Positions 17,235 to 26,477 of a DNA stretch of 47,146 nucleotides are shown piece after piece. Location: contig LCAH01000005.1 of assembly GCA_000996355.1 (NCBI GenBank), forward strand, positions 1-47,146, read 5' to 3'. Every line of letters begins with the position of its first letter. Position 1 is the stretch's first letter. The stretch is from Candidatus Uhrbacteria bacterium GW2011_GWC2_41_11 (GTDB taxonomy: Bacteria; Patescibacteriota; Patescibacteriia; UBA9934; GWF2-40-263). Position numbers and translations under genes: made by a program. The notes under the pieces were generated by a model. It was given only the letters and a program-made list of their open reading frames with translations, was not told where the DNA came from and made no database searches.

Positions 17235-17263
17235 AGTTTACGCCCCAATATCTTGTGCGTCAA
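17235..17263 (-). promoter_or_regulatory. nrdJ promoter
   Basis: Minus strand TTGACG (17258-17263), 17-nt spacer, TAAACT (17235-17240). NrdR box 2 occupies the spacer, an arrangement expected for repression. Confidence 0.65.
17243..17258. promoter_or_regulatory. NrdR box 2 (distal)
   Basis: CCCCAATATCTTGTGC matches the NrdR consensus at 13 of 16 positions. Its centre is 33 bp from box 1, about three helical turns, the usual spacing for paired NrdR boxes. Confidence 0.75.
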
Positions 17264-17371
17264 AGATTTCGTTATCCACAAAAACGTTCAAATTCCGACG
17301 CTCATTTTTTGCTGGTTCAAGGCTGTTTTTCCCTCCATGTCCATTGTTAAAAATGTCCCATGTTCTTTTCC

Positions 17372-17947
17372 TTAAAATGGCATGGTGAAATTGATTGATT
17401 GTGTTTGGACCATTGGCTCAAAATGAACCGGAATTGCCTTGCGTTCCCCAAATCGATCTTTATATGCAAGGGCTTCATATTTTAGACCGTATTCATACAC
17501 CGCTTTTGTCACTCGTACATCATCAAGACAGTAATTTTTAATTTTTTCCACTTCTCCTTGCTTCCACCATTCAACTGCCTGAAGTCCATGACCGGATTTC
17601 CCATATCCAATGGTTGCCGCTGCCACATCATCCAATTTCAGACGAAACCCGAGAACTTGATGAATCACTTCCAAAATATCCAAACAAGGAAATTTCAAAA
17701 AATCACCGGCATAATAATGATTCATGACTGGAAAATCAAACCCCTTGATGTTGTATCCTATAATACGACCCGAACGTTCCAATCGTTGCCAAAGAAGAGG
17801 AAGTTCTTTCTCTTCATACGCCACAAATTCATCTGTTTCATAAAAATAGACCCCAACAACAGAAATACGCAGTTTGTCATGATCATATCCACCAACCTCT
17901 TCAAACGTATTTTGAGTTTCAATGTCGAGAACAACTTCATTGGACAT
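17372..17947 (-). CDS. DEDD-family 3'-5' exonuclease-like (RNase H fold)
   Basis: 191 aa. Exo I: LDIETQNTFEEVGG (DxE); Exo II: IGYNIKGFDFPVM (conserved Asp); Exo III: YCLDDVRVTKAVYEYG, the YxxxD form of DnaQ-like nucleases. This is the size of a free-standing predicted exonuclease of the PolB/DnaQ type rather than a polymerase fragment. Substrate, DNA or RNA, cannot be told. Transcribed toward nrdJ, but nrdJ has its own promoter in the 200-nt gap. Confidence 0.82.
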   Translation of the reverse strand: MSNEVVLDIETQNTFEEVGGYDHDKLRISVVGVYFYETDEFVAYEEKELPLLWQRLERSGRIIGYNIKGFDFPVMNHYYAGDFLKFPCLDILEVIHQVLGFRLKLDDVAAATIGYGKSGHGLQAVEWWKQGEVEKIKNYCLDDVRVTKAVYEYGLKYEALAYKDRFGERKAIPVHFEPMVQTQSINFTMPF

Positions 17948-18023
17948 AAAGAAAACAAAAAAATCAAAATAAAAACGGTTCTAGAGTAGCAAATATTCGT
18001 GTATTTGAACAATAAGAAAATCA

Positions 18024-18051
18024 TTGACAAAAATACTCAAACACATACAGT
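18024..18051 (+). promoter_or_regulatory. Promoter of the 223-aa orphan gene
   Basis: TTGACA, 16-nt spacer, TACAGT, ahead of SD AGGAG and ATG 18103. Confidence 0.65.
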
Positions 18052-18102
18052 ACAGAGCACAATCTTGCTCTTCACAATTTCCCCATTTTAGGAGATTTTC
18101 TC

Positions 18103-18774
18103 ATGTCAAGACACCTCATTTTTGCCAGAGATCTTGTCAGTATCACTCCACTTCTTATTGCGATCAAACAGCAAGATGTTCAAACAGTAGACGAATTGAT
18201 CCGGGTCATGAACGCGGCAGCCAATGCATATCCTGTTCAAAAAAGAGAAGCATGGAAAACACTGCTTCATTGGGAACAGACATCAAATGGACAGCTCGAC
18301 TATTCATTTGACACACGTCCTCTTGCACAGGATCCGGACGGAATTGTTTTTCATTTAGTTGTCACGAGTGATCGAACGATCGTTGAACTCATTTCCAACA
18401 TTCTTGGAAAAGACCGGGTTCATTTCACTCTCCTTATGAATCGCAATGGAGATATCCGGACCGATATGAAAAAAAACATTCAACAAAGCCTTACGCCTGA
18501 AATCTTGTTTCATTATCTGGCTTTTGTTGATGGTTTCATTGCAGAAAAAATCAATGGAGGGATGAGAACGATTTGTGAACATGCAGCAAATGCAACCGTT
18601 GCTGCTGTTCTTGCAAGCGCCGCGCATAAACATGCGCAGGAAAACCTCGCAACTCTACAGAAATTTAAACATGGTCAAAAATCTTCTTCCAAGTTTACAG
18701 CAGCGCTTGAACAAGCTACAGAGAACCTGAAACAAGCTCATGCCTTGATAGAACGTTTTCCATTTCCTCTCTAA
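18103..18774 (+). CDS. Orphan hypothetical protein, 223 aa
   Basis: Not recognised. The start is fixed by SD TTTTAGGAGA before ATG 18103. Predominantly helical: LLIAIKQQDVQTVDELIRVMNAAANAYP at the N-terminus, a central alpha/beta stretch (IVFHLVVTSDRTIVELISNILG), and an Ala/Lys/Gln-rich C-terminal helix likely to form a coiled coil (ALEQATENLKQAHALIERF). No signal peptide or membrane segment. Isolated unit with own promoter and strong terminator, oriented opposite to its neighbours. Confidence 0.75.
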   Translation: MSRHLIFARDLVSITPLLIAIKQQDVQTVDELIRVMNAAANAYPVQKREAWKTLLHWEQTSNGQLDYSFDTRPLAQDPDGIVFHLVVTSDRTIVELISNILGKDRVHFTLLMNRNGDIRTDMKKNIQQSLTPEILFHYLAFVDGFIAEKINGGMRTICEHAANATVAAVLASAAHKHAQENLATLQKFKHGQKSSSKFTAALEQATENLKQAHALIERFPFPL

Positions 18775-18782
18775 TGTCACTT

Positions 18783-18812
18783 ACGTTCAGTATTTTACTG
18801 AACGTTTTTTAT
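18783..18812 (+). terminator. Rho-independent terminator
   Basis: Perfect 10-bp stem ACGTTCAGTA / TACTGAACGT with a 3-nt loop, followed by TTTTT. Confidence 0.9.
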
Positions 18813-18823
18813 ATTTTTTAAAT

Positions 18824-19378
18824 CTATTTTGCTTCAGGAATACGATAAAAATAAATCATTTCTGAACCAACATGTTCAGAATGTACTAAGGGCAAATGTG
18901 GATAACGAAATGTTCGACTCACAATGCGCGTTCCTGGAGGATACATGGCAATAAATTTTGGTTCGAGCTTTGCTTGCACTTGTGGAAACAAATAACACGC
19001 AATGACATCCACATGAGGAGGCAATGGTTTTTTGAAAAAATCTCCGCAATGAATTTCCATACGCGAGGACACCCCTGCCAAACGAGCACGCAATCGAGCC
19101 ATCCAACAAAGAACAGGGTGCATCTCATATCCAATGCCTTTTGCTCCAAATTCTTTTACAGCCGTCAGCAAAAGCGATCCGTCTCCGCATCCCAAATCCA
19201 TGACAATTTCCCCTGGCTTCAAGGCAACCATTTCATACATTCGACGACCAATTTTTGATCGTGTGGGAACCCAAGGAACACCAATCAAAGCAAAAATCAA
19301 AAAACTTAAAACAAGAAGAATAACAGCCAAAAAAATGAGTTGAACAAAAATAAGAAGTGCAAGAAAAAGTGTTGTCAT
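18824..19378 (-). CDS. Membrane-anchored class I methyltransferase, FAM173/ATPSCKMT-like (copy B)
   Basis: 184 aa from ATG 19378. The track start at 19468 lies inside the upstream reductase gene, so the shorter form is preferred. A long N-terminal hydrophobic hairpin (MTTLFLALLIFVQLIFLAVILLVLSFLIFALIG) anchors it, followed by VPWVPTRSKIGRRMYEMVALKPGEIVMDLGCGDGSLLLTAVKEFGAKGIGYEMH (SAM site) and VDVIACYLFPQVQAKLEPKFIAMYPPGTRIVSRTFRYP. Shares the PWVPTR entry and overall layout with copy A at 11663. FAM173 enzymes methylate lysines of membrane proteins; the target here is unknown. Confidence 0.75.
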   Translation of the reverse strand: MTTLFLALLIFVQLIFLAVILLVLSFLIFALIGVPWVPTRSKIGRRMYEMVALKPGEIVMDLGCGDGSLLLTAVKEFGAKGIGYEMHPVLCWMARLRARLAGVSSRMEIHCGDFFKKPLPPHVDVIACYLFPQVQAKLEPKFIAMYPPGTRIVSRTFRYPHLPLVHSEHVGSEMIYFYRIPEAK

Positions 19379-19403
19379 AAAATAGATGCTGCGTATCAGA
19401 TGT

Positions 19404-20828
19404 TTAAGAAACGGGATGTGCGTCTGCAGCAGCCATAGCCACCGCTTCAGAAAATGTCGGAAATGCATGAATCATATTGGCAAGATTATCAACAGATGCT
19501 TCCACGTGCATAGCTAAAGCAATCTCATGAATCACTTCACCTGCAGCTTCCCCAACCACGTGACCTCCCAAAATTTTTCGCGTTTTTCCATGAACAATTA
19601 TTTTTACAAAACCTGAACGGACTGATTCTGGAATAGAGTGATCCGATCCACTTGTATTGGCTTTTCCAACGAATACATGTTTGTAATTTTTTTGAGCTTC
19701 TTTTTCTGTAAACCCAACCGAAGCAACTTCCGGATGAGTAAATGTCACGCGCGGAATGACATCAGTGTCCATTTCCAAAAATCCGCTGCGTTTACGCAAC
19801 ACATTTCTGGCAGCATTTGTTCCCGCAATAAATCCTTCACGGGAAGCAACATGGGTAAACAAATAGGAACTTGAAACATCTCCTGCAGCAAAAATATTTT
19901 TTATTGATGTATGTTGTTCTGCATCAACAGAAAAATGTCCATGTACATCAAGAGACAAACCTATATTTTCAACATGAAGTGATTCAAGAGCTGGCTGTTT
20001 TCCAGCTGCAAGAAAAATTTGTTTGACCGCAACGGTTTGTGTTTCTGTTCCGTGACAAACCTCTAACCCATACACCCCTCCACGTGCAGCCCATACACGA
20101 TTTATCGTTGCATGAGTCAATACTTCCACATCACGTGATTCCAGAGTCTCTTGAACTATTTGTGAAATTTCTTCATCTTCACGATGAAGAAGAACAGGGG
20201 CAGATTGAATAAGAACCACGCGACTGCCAAGCGAAGAAAAAAACGTCGCAAACTCACACCCGACCGGACCTCCGCCAATAATCGCAATCGCACTGGGAAG
20301 TTCCGACAAAGAAAGAACATCTTTGTATGTCAGATAAGGAATATCTATAAGACCAGGAATTAGTGGAACAAATGGGACACTTCCCGAGGCAATAACAAAT
20401 GCTTTTGCTTTGATAACTCGCACTCCTTGAGACGTTTTTATCTCAATAGTTTGTGCATCCACAAAAGAAGCAGAACCAAATTCCAAATGGATATGTAATC
20501 GGTTTGCCATTTCAAGATATCGATCTCCTATTTTTCCTCCTCCTGTGATTGATTCGACCACTTTTTTTTGATAGGCAAGAATCTGCGGAAAAGAAAAACT
20601 TGAACCGGAAACCTGTAGTCCAAAATCACGTACATTTCGTACGTTTCTCCAAACGTCTGCCACTTTCAACAATGCTTTACTTGGAACACATGCGGAGTTT
20701 GGACATTCCCCGCCTAATTTTCCGGATTCAACAAGACACACAGATACACCTTGTTTTCGTGCTGCCTCTGCTGCCGCAAAACCAGCAGAACCGGCTCCAA
20801 TCACGATTACATCGTACGAAGAAGACAT
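19404..20828 (-). CDS. FAD-dependent pyridine nucleotide-disulfide oxidoreductase (dihydrolipoamide dehydrogenase / mercuric reductase-like)
   Basis: 474 aa, full length for class I disulfide reductases. FAD site DVIVIGAGSAGFAAAEAARKQG; redox pair in GGECPNSACVPSKAL (CxxxxC); NAD(P) site IAIIGGGPVGCEFATFFSSLG; second FAD motif IFAAGDVSSSYLFTHVASREG; C-terminal dimer motif HAFPTFSE with the catalytic His-Glu arrangement. No N-terminal HMA domain and no C-terminal CC, so probably not a true mercuric reductase. No 2-oxoacid dehydrogenase genes are nearby, so the disulfide substrate is open. Lies 24 nt upstream of the FAM173-like gene. Confidence 0.88.
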   Translation of the reverse strand: MSSSYDVIVIGAGSAGFAAAEAARKQGVSVCLVESGKLGGECPNSACVPSKALLKVADVWRNVRNVRDFGLQVSGSSFSFPQILAYQKKVVESITGGGKIGDRYLEMANRLHIHLEFGSASFVDAQTIEIKTSQGVRVIKAKAFVIASGSVPFVPLIPGLIDIPYLTYKDVLSLSELPSAIAIIGGGPVGCEFATFFSSLGSRVVLIQSAPVLLHREDEEISQIVQETLESRDVEVLTHATINRVWAARGGVYGLEVCHGTETQTVAVKQIFLAAGKQPALESLHVENIGLSLDVHGHFSVDAEQHTSIKNIFAAGDVSSSYLFTHVASREGFIAGTNAARNVLRKRSGFLEMDTDVIPRVTFTHPEVASVGFTEKEAQKNYKHVFVGKANTSGSDHSIPESVRSGFVKIIVHGKTRKILGGHVVGEAAGEVIHEIALAMHVEASVDNLANMIHAFPTFSEAVAMAAADAHPVS

Positions 20829-20844
20829 ACGCTACTCTATTTAG

Positions 20845-21861
20845 CTATTGACCAAAATTGGATTCGATTTCTTTTTTTCCCGCTTCCCAAAGTTCTGAAT
20901 TTCCCTGTTGTTTTTCTGCAAACCACCATTCCACTCCCCAAAGATAGACTTCCGAAAATTCGGCACGAGATGCAAAACGCATATTTTGTTCCAATTGATG
21001 CGAATCAAATGCTTGTCTTTTTTCCTCTCGACTCATTTCACTCAACGGTTTGCGAAGCCATGGTTCAACCTGAAGCTCAGAAATAAATGTCTGACGTCCA
21101 AATAAATGAAGAATCATTGCTCGAATACGATAAAAGTCTGTCACAGCTGCATACAACCCATATCCATACCAGGAATTCCATGTGACTCGATACATGGAAA
21201 TACCCAACATGTTTACCGAAATTGCAGGCGGAATCCACGGTTCCAATTCTCCACTCACGGTCACAACCAACGGACGATAATCCAAATTTTCTACAAGACG
21301 CACTTCTTTTTGAAAAAGAGCGAAATCCGGTTCCGGACAAATACCAAAGGGAAAAAAAGGTTCATTTTCCACTTGCCAACGTTCAACAACAGATCGTTTC
21401 TGATATCGTTTTACCGTGGTCTCAATCGTATTCAATAATGCGTGCTGCGCTTGAGATGATTCCATGCGTTCCGCCCAATCTGGAATAAAACATTCGGGCC
21501 AACGCGGAACTTTGCGCCCAGTCACCAAAGTCACTTTGACTCCCCGTTTTTCCGCTTCATCCAACATCCAATCAATGGATTTCCAATCATAGACTCCTTG
21601 TTTTATTTCAACTTCGGACCAATAAACGGGAATACGTAATTTTTGAATATGTAATTCATCTAAAACAGCAATGTAAGTTTCCCGCCAATCAAGACCAAGT
21701 TGCTCTGCATACAAAGAACTGAATGTCGCTCCCCAAATAGGACGTATCGAAACACTTGAAAACCAAAAAATTCTTGCGGCAGCAAAGAAAAAAACAATCA
21801 ACGCCGTAAAAAAAAGAAAAAAACGTATTCCATGATCCAGAGAGCGTTTGGGAAGAACCAT
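20845..21861 (-). CDS. Membrane-anchored clan GH-A glycoside hydrolase-like protein
   Basis: 338 aa from ATG 21861, 8 nt after the previous stop (the track start at 21915 overlaps that gene). Residues about 12-32 are a signal anchor (FFLFFTALIVFFFAAARIFWF). The rest reads as a TIM barrel: LRIPVYWSEVEIKQGVYDW, then WQVENEP with the likely acid/base Glu, then FISELQVEPW with the likely nucleophile Glu, the NEP...E pattern of clan GH-A (GH5/GH42-like). Substrate unknown; it would act outside the cytoplasmic membrane. In a unit with the upstream membrane protein. Confidence 0.78.
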   Translation of the reverse strand: MVLPKRSLDHGIRFFLFFTALIVFFFAAARIFWFSSVSIRPIWGATFSSLYAEQLGLDWRETYIAVLDELHIQKLRIPVYWSEVEIKQGVYDWKSIDWMLDEAEKRGVKVTLVTGRKVPRWPECFIPDWAERMESSQAQHALLNTIETTVKRYQKRSVVERWQVENEPFFPFGICPEPDFALFQKEVRLVENLDYRPLVVTVSGELEPWIPPAISVNMLGISMYRVTWNSWYGYGLYAAVTDFYRIRAMILHLFGRQTFISELQVEPWLRKPLSEMSREEKRQAFDSHQLEQNMRFASRAEFSEVYLWGVEWWFAEKQQGNSELWEAGKKEIESNFGQ

Positions 21862-21868
21862 AGAGATA

Positions 21869-23437
21869 TCAGATTTCTTCCCGTTTTTCTCGCAAAAAAG
21901 CAAACCACCCTTCAATCAGACGAATCGCAGATTTAAACGGCGCTTCAATAATAAAATCAAAAAAGAAAAGAAAAATATTAATGCGCGGAGCACGCATACT
22001 CACCCATCGTCCGAGACGTACGATCGGAAGAAGAAAAAGATCAAATAAAATACTCCATATATTTGTTCCTGTCTCAAACATCACGAGTTCACGGCGACTT
22101 CCGCGAATTTTCAATCCAAAAAATGTGACAAGACTCAAGAAAAAAAGAAAAAAGGTAATCGAAAGCGCATTAAAATGAAATTCTTTTAACACACGAATAA
22201 TGACACTCACCGAGACAATAAACATGACCCCGTATAACACATCAAAAATGGTACGAGGTACTCCTTTTGCCCATCGTCGAACAGGAGAAAAACGCAGTTT
22301 TACAGGCTCATCCATTCCGACGATTGATCGAAGAGCCGCATAAACGACAACGGTATTTTTTTGTTCCGGAATACGAACAGTCAATCCGATCATTCCGAGC
22401 AAAAGAGGATGAAAAATAATATTCGTAGCTAACGGATAAAAATTCGTTGTTTTGGCTACCGCAAAATCGTATGGAAGTTCAATGATGAGCGCCAAAACGG
22501 TCTTGGTAAAAAAAAGAAATGCAACTGCACGCAAAACACTTCGACGGATTTTTGTCTGAAAACGATCATAACGAGCGGTACAAGCAATCGTTATTTCTTT
22601 TTGAAAATGCTTGGAATCTGCAAGAAGATCTTCAAACTGAAAGGCATGTTTTGTCACCAAATCTCCCAAAATATGATAAGCGACCGCTTGACGCTGAATC
22701 AGTCGAAATAATCGATGTGCGGCTGGATGATGAATCTGACGTTCCACTGCTTCCATGATATCTGACAAATGACCAGCGACTGTTTCTCTCACTTTCTCAT
22801 CTGGAGATTTAACCCATTCTGGGTAATACAATGTAAACAATCGAAAACGAAGCGTGGCTACATTGGATTTCATGATTGCTCGATGAACAGCCAAATACAG
22901 CTGCAAATCATGATCTTCTGATTTTACAGAATGGGCTGCCCATTCCAAACGAAATTTCAAATCTTGATAACAAAAACTTGCCAACGACTCTTCAACAAGA
23001 GGCGGGCATAATTGATATTCCAATTCAGCAGACAAAAGGTCAAATAACCAAGCTATTGTTCGCGCTCGACCACGTCCCAGGTCTTCTGCACGCAAAAAAA
23101 GCGGCTGATATTTATGGAGGGTGCAAGAAATATCTCCAATAGCCGTCACAGGAATACCTTTATTCGGCAAATAACGAGCCCAAATCAATTCGTGCAACAA
23201 ATCCGCTCCAAGACGTTCCCATGATTCCTCCCCCCAGCGACGTTTCAAAATGCGACGAATGGCATTGCGACGCAACAAATGTTCTTCATCGTACTCTAAC
23301 GAATTGCGAATCGTTTCATAAAACGCCGCGGCCGCAGAAACCGTTTCACTCAAGGTGATCATTTCTCCCTCTGATGGCTTGGATTGTTGTGTACGCTGAA
23401 CTGTTGAAATAAGCGCTTGAAGAAATCGATCATTCAT
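21869..23437 (-). CDS. Hypothetical multi-pass membrane protein, 522 aa
   Basis: Not recognised. The first about 300 residues are soluble and mostly helical (RNAIRRILKRRWGEESWERLGADLLHELIWARYLP). The C-terminal 220 residues contain five or six membrane segments, for example AVAFLFFTKTVLALIIELPY, VLYGVMFIVSVSVIIRVL and ITFFLFFLSLVTFFGLKI. No catalytic motif was found. It is immediately followed by the glycosidase gene, so a joint envelope role is possible. Confidence 0.75.
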   Translation of the reverse strand: MNDRFLQALISTVQRTQQSKPSEGEMITLSETVSAAAAFYETIRNSLEYDEEHLLRRNAIRRILKRRWGEESWERLGADLLHELIWARYLPNKGIPVTAIGDISCTLHKYQPLFLRAEDLGRGRARTIAWLFDLLSAELEYQLCPPLVEESLASFCYQDLKFRLEWAAHSVKSEDHDLQLYLAVHRAIMKSNVATLRFRLFTLYYPEWVKSPDEKVRETVAGHLSDIMEAVERQIHHPAAHRLFRLIQRQAVAYHILGDLVTKHAFQFEDLLADSKHFQKEITIACTARYDRFQTKIRRSVLRAVAFLFFTKTVLALIIELPYDFAVAKTTNFYPLATNIIFHPLLLGMIGLTVRIPEQKNTVVVYAALRSIVGMDEPVKLRFSPVRRWAKGVPRTIFDVLYGVMFIVSVSVIIRVLKEFHFNALSITFFLFFLSLVTFFGLKIRGSRRELVMFETGTNIWSILFDLFLLPIVRLGRWVSMRAPRINIFLFFFDFIIEAPFKSAIRLIEGWFAFLREKREEI

Positions 23438-23462
23438 ATCACTTGAATATTCTACGAAAAAA

Positions 23463-23500
23463 ATCAGGAAAATACCAGGAAAACCTTTCGATATCCTGAT
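23463..23500 (-). terminator. Probable terminator after the metallopeptidase-like gene
   Basis: ATCAGGA / TCCTGAT (23463-23469 / 23494-23500) with a long loop; the minus strand continues with TTTTTT. Weak but well placed, just past the stop at 23505. Confidence 0.45.
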
Positions 23501-23504
23501 GATT

Positions 23505-25103
23505 TTAATCCCCTGATTCTAAACAACGTAAAAAAAATCGAACTTTATCAGATTGAGTGTTGATAAAAAGATCATCCGGATTCTTGTGATACATACGACG
23601 AATAGCTCCTCGTATTCGATTTCGAATATCTGCAAAATTTATATCAGAAAAAATTGTCTTCACCATTTCTTCAAAAAAAATCTTTTTTTGAATTCCTAAT
23701 AAACCAGGAGCAAATAAACTAATCATAAACTCCTCTGCAAAAGCCTCAGAAAGATACGTCTTATATTCCTTTGGATTTTCCATTGAAAAAAAACGATGAG
23801 CTTCAGCATATGCGGAAAGATCAGACTTCTCACATGAAATTAAAACAAGATAACGATCAAGCCATTCAAAATTCTTTAAATCTGCCCGCAAAAATGATTC
23901 AAACGCATGACCAACTTCGTGTAAAAGAGTTGTGAGAATGTCCTTGTCTGGATTCAAACCTGAGACAATCCACACATCTGCAGATCCAGTAAAAAATCCA
24001 CGACCCAAAATATCTTGTTTCTTTTTCAAACATATGGAATGAACAAGTCTTTTTAATAAAGGTTCAAGACCTGTTGTTTGAACGAGGTGTTTTGTTTCTT
24101 CGAGACGTCGATCAAGGATTTCTTCGTCCGCAAGAATGGGCACAAATTCACGTTTTTCAAGAGTGGAAAAAAATTCAGGTCCTTTCACAGAAACACGATC
24201 CCAACTTCCACTCAATTCAATGATGGATTTCAATTGATTCTCATCTTTTATAAAAGATGAGAGTTGTTTCTCAGAAAAATTTTGTTCCAAAGCATGAAGA
24301 AAAGAAGGACGCTTAAAAAACAATTTCATAATAGAGTCCGCTACCTTTTCCGATATTTCTTCGGATGGGTAAAAACGTTTTACCCAAGATAAACGAGTTT
24401 GAAGATCAGAATCATTCTCTTTTATTTCGTAAGAATCAATAAGAAACGAATAAACAATTCGTTGTTGTATTGGAGAAAAATGAAAAGAATCTACCAATGT
24501 ATGTATCTCATCTGAACTGAAAAAAAATGTATTTATTCCCTTATCTCCATAAGGAATAACAAGCCAATCTGGATTATAAGAATCTTTTCTCTGTTCAAAC
24601 CATTGTTTAAAATCATTTTCTTGAAATTTTTTAATCAATCTGTCCGAAAAAATGGCTTCAAAAAGTTTAAAATTACATTCTTTTACAAAATCTAACCATT
24701 CTGCTGATTTTATAACTTTTTCATTTCCCTCGAGAACAAAATCATATTTATACATGGGAATAATCTTTTTCAAACCAACGGTCTTAGCCAGACTCAAAAA
24801 AAATAAAAAAGTATATTCTTGTTCACAAAAAAAGGAAATAAGATAAGAAACATTTTCCTGGGATAAATCAAGATATGTTTCTTTTGAACTTATTTCCTCG
24901 ATTTTTTTTATTCTCTGCTTCACTAATTGCCATTTTTCACCACGAACTTCTTGATGAAAAAGTTGTATGCATTCTGTTTTTGAACCTGAAGAAAAGAGAG
25001 AACAAAAAGATGCTGCCACCTGATCTTTTTCTGCTGTACTTTCATTTTTTCCCTCATATTGATTTGGAACATTCCCTCCATATTCCCCTTTTTCTTCAAT
25101 CAT
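23505..25103 (-). CDS. HEXXH metallopeptidase-like hypothetical protein, 532 aa
   Basis: No recognised family. The C-terminal third has a gluzincin-type zinc site: TTLLHEVGHAFE (H395, E396, H399) and, about 55 residues on, LSEAFAEEFM (E453 or E457 as third ligand). The first 370 residues are helical, Lys/Glu/Phe-rich and lack a signal peptide, so the protein looks cytoplasmic. AT-rich codons contrast with the preceding genes. It lies 11 nt downstream of the GT-B gene. Peptidase activity is inferred only from the motif. Confidence 0.65.
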   Translation of the reverse strand: MIEEKGEYGGNVPNQYEGKNESTAEKDQVAASFCSLFSSGSKTECIQLFHQEVRGEKWQLVKQRIKKIEEISSKETYLDLSQENVSYLISFFCEQEYTFLFFLSLAKTVGLKKIIPMYKYDFVLEGNEKVIKSAEWLDFVKECNFKLFEAIFSDRLIKKFQENDFKQWFEQRKDSYNPDWLVIPYGDKGINTFFFSSDEIHTLVDSFHFSPIQQRIVYSFLIDSYEIKENDSDLQTRLSWVKRFYPSEEISEKVADSIMKLFFKRPSFLHALEQNFSEKQLSSFIKDENQLKSIIELSGSWDRVSVKGPEFFSTLEKREFVPILADEEILDRRLEETKHLVQTTGLEPLLKRLVHSICLKKKQDILGRGFFTGSADVWIVSGLNPDKDILTTLLHEVGHAFESFLRADLKNFEWLDRYLVLISCEKSDLSAYAEAHRFFSMENPKEYKTYLSEAFAEEFMISLFAPGLLGIQKKIFFEEMVKTIFSDINFADIRNRIRGAIRRMYHKNPDDLFINTQSDKVRFFLRCLESGD

Positions 25104-25114
25104 ATCTTCTTTAC

Positions 25115-26428
25115 TTAAACAATCAACGGTAGAGTTGGTAACTCACTCTTCACTCCTAACATAATGTCCTCAATACGATACGTTCCATGAGTGGGCGCTT
25201 CAATATACCCACTCCAAGCCATGCGTGCCATTCCCCCAGATCGAATCCAGTCAAAGAGCCACTCATTTGTATATTTTGGATCATTCTGCGGAATACCTCC
25301 CCCCACATATTGCAACCAAAGACGATTAAAATCTTCTTGTGAACCAATAGGAGGAGCAATCACAATCGGAAGACCAAGGCCAGTATAAAAAGAAAGCTCA
25401 CTTGGTTTTGTCCAAAGAATGTCCGTTGTTTTGAGAATTTCTGAGAAACCAGAAAAGTATTCATACCGGGATGTAAATTTTGGAATCTGAACCCAGGTTC
25501 CAAGCTGTTCTCTTAAACCCATCTGTATGGCCGACTCCTTAAAATAGGCAACAATGTCCGGTCTTGGACCAGCAACAAGAATCAAACGCATTTCCTGACG
25601 AATAATATTTCCGTGCAGACTTTCGAGAATTTGTGTTGCTAAATGACGTTGAGCCCCTGCTCCTCCAACCGTATATGTGAGAGTGATAGGTTCGTGAGAA
25701 GGCGGTTCGCACCGATATTGTCCAAGCCCAGCTTGCAGGGTACGTCGATAACGTTCCGCAAAAATCCCTTTCGGATCTAATCGACAGATACGAGCAGCTA
25801 AATCTCTTTTCAATACCTGAGCTTTTGGTCCGCCAATCAATTCTTTTGGCAAGGGAAATCCGGTAAGAAAAATATTTTCTTCTCGGACGCCGTATAATTT
25901 TAACCGTTCCACGACTCGACCATTACTGGCAAAATATTTAATACGTGAACGCTTTGGATCCAGAGGAGCCCAGGTACGACTCACATCTGCATCCGTAGTC
26001 ACACAATAAATTTCTCCGGGATAATCGTAATATTCTGCGGCAAATGCTGGGAGAAAAAAAGTGGTAACAAGTGGAACAGGATGTGTGGCTAAACGTGCAA
26101 CAAGATGACGTCCGAGACCTTGTTTGATGTGATGATAAATCTGCCGCAGTTGAAGATTGGGTTTTGAAAGATCGCGGCGCGGATAAAACTTTGGAATTTC
26201 CTGCCAATGATCAAGGGCCTCAAACAAAAAAGAACCAACAATCGGAACAGGTTTGATGCGGGAAATGGTTTCATACACTTCCCGACTTTGTTTCCAAAGT
26301 TTCCGATCACCTGCAGGAATTCCAGAATAATCATTCGCGGAAAGGACTTGCCCGCCAGACAGATCACGCAACGCATAGGCAGCACGACTGTGACCATATC
26401 CCATGTTTACATCAACCACCCATGCCAA
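25115..26428 (-). CDS. GT-B fold glycosyltransferase-like protein (GT28/MurG-like)
   Basis: 437 aa. The N-terminus AWVVDVNMGYGHSRAAYALRDL has the GHxxAA loop of MurG/MGDG-synthase-type enzymes; the second domain has TLTYTVGGAGAQRHLATQILESL, RLILVAGPRPDI and DILWTKPSELSFYTGLGLPIVIAPPIGSQEDFN, the donor-sugar site layout of GT28. Probably transfers a sugar to a lipid or envelope acceptor. No ATG fits; the best start is TTG 26428, because the first strand is needed for the fold. ATG at residue 9 is an alternative but would cut that strand. Confidence 0.65.
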   Translation of the reverse strand: MAWVVDVNMGYGHSRAAYALRDLSGGQVLSANDYSGIPAGDRKLWKQSREVYETISRIKPVPIVGSFLFEALDHWQEIPKFYPRRDLSKPNLQLRQIYHHIKQGLGRHLVARLATHPVPLVTTFFLPAFAAEYYDYPGEIYCVTTDADVSRTWAPLDPKRSRIKYFASNGRVVERLKLYGVREENIFLTGFPLPKELIGGPKAQVLKRDLAARICRLDPKGIFAERYRRTLQAGLGQYRCEPPSHEPITLTYTVGGAGAQRHLATQILESLHGNIIRQEMRLILVAGPRPDIVAYFKESAIQMGLREQLGTWVQIPKFTSRYEYFSGFSEILKTTDILWTKPSELSFYTGLGLPIVIAPPIGSQEDFNRLWLQYVGGGIPQNDPKYTNEWLFDWIRSGGMARMAWSGYIEAPTHGTYRIEDIMLGVKSELPTLPLIV

Positions 26429-26477
26429 AACATCTTTGGTTGAAAAAATATGATGATTCGTATGAAAAAAATTACGA

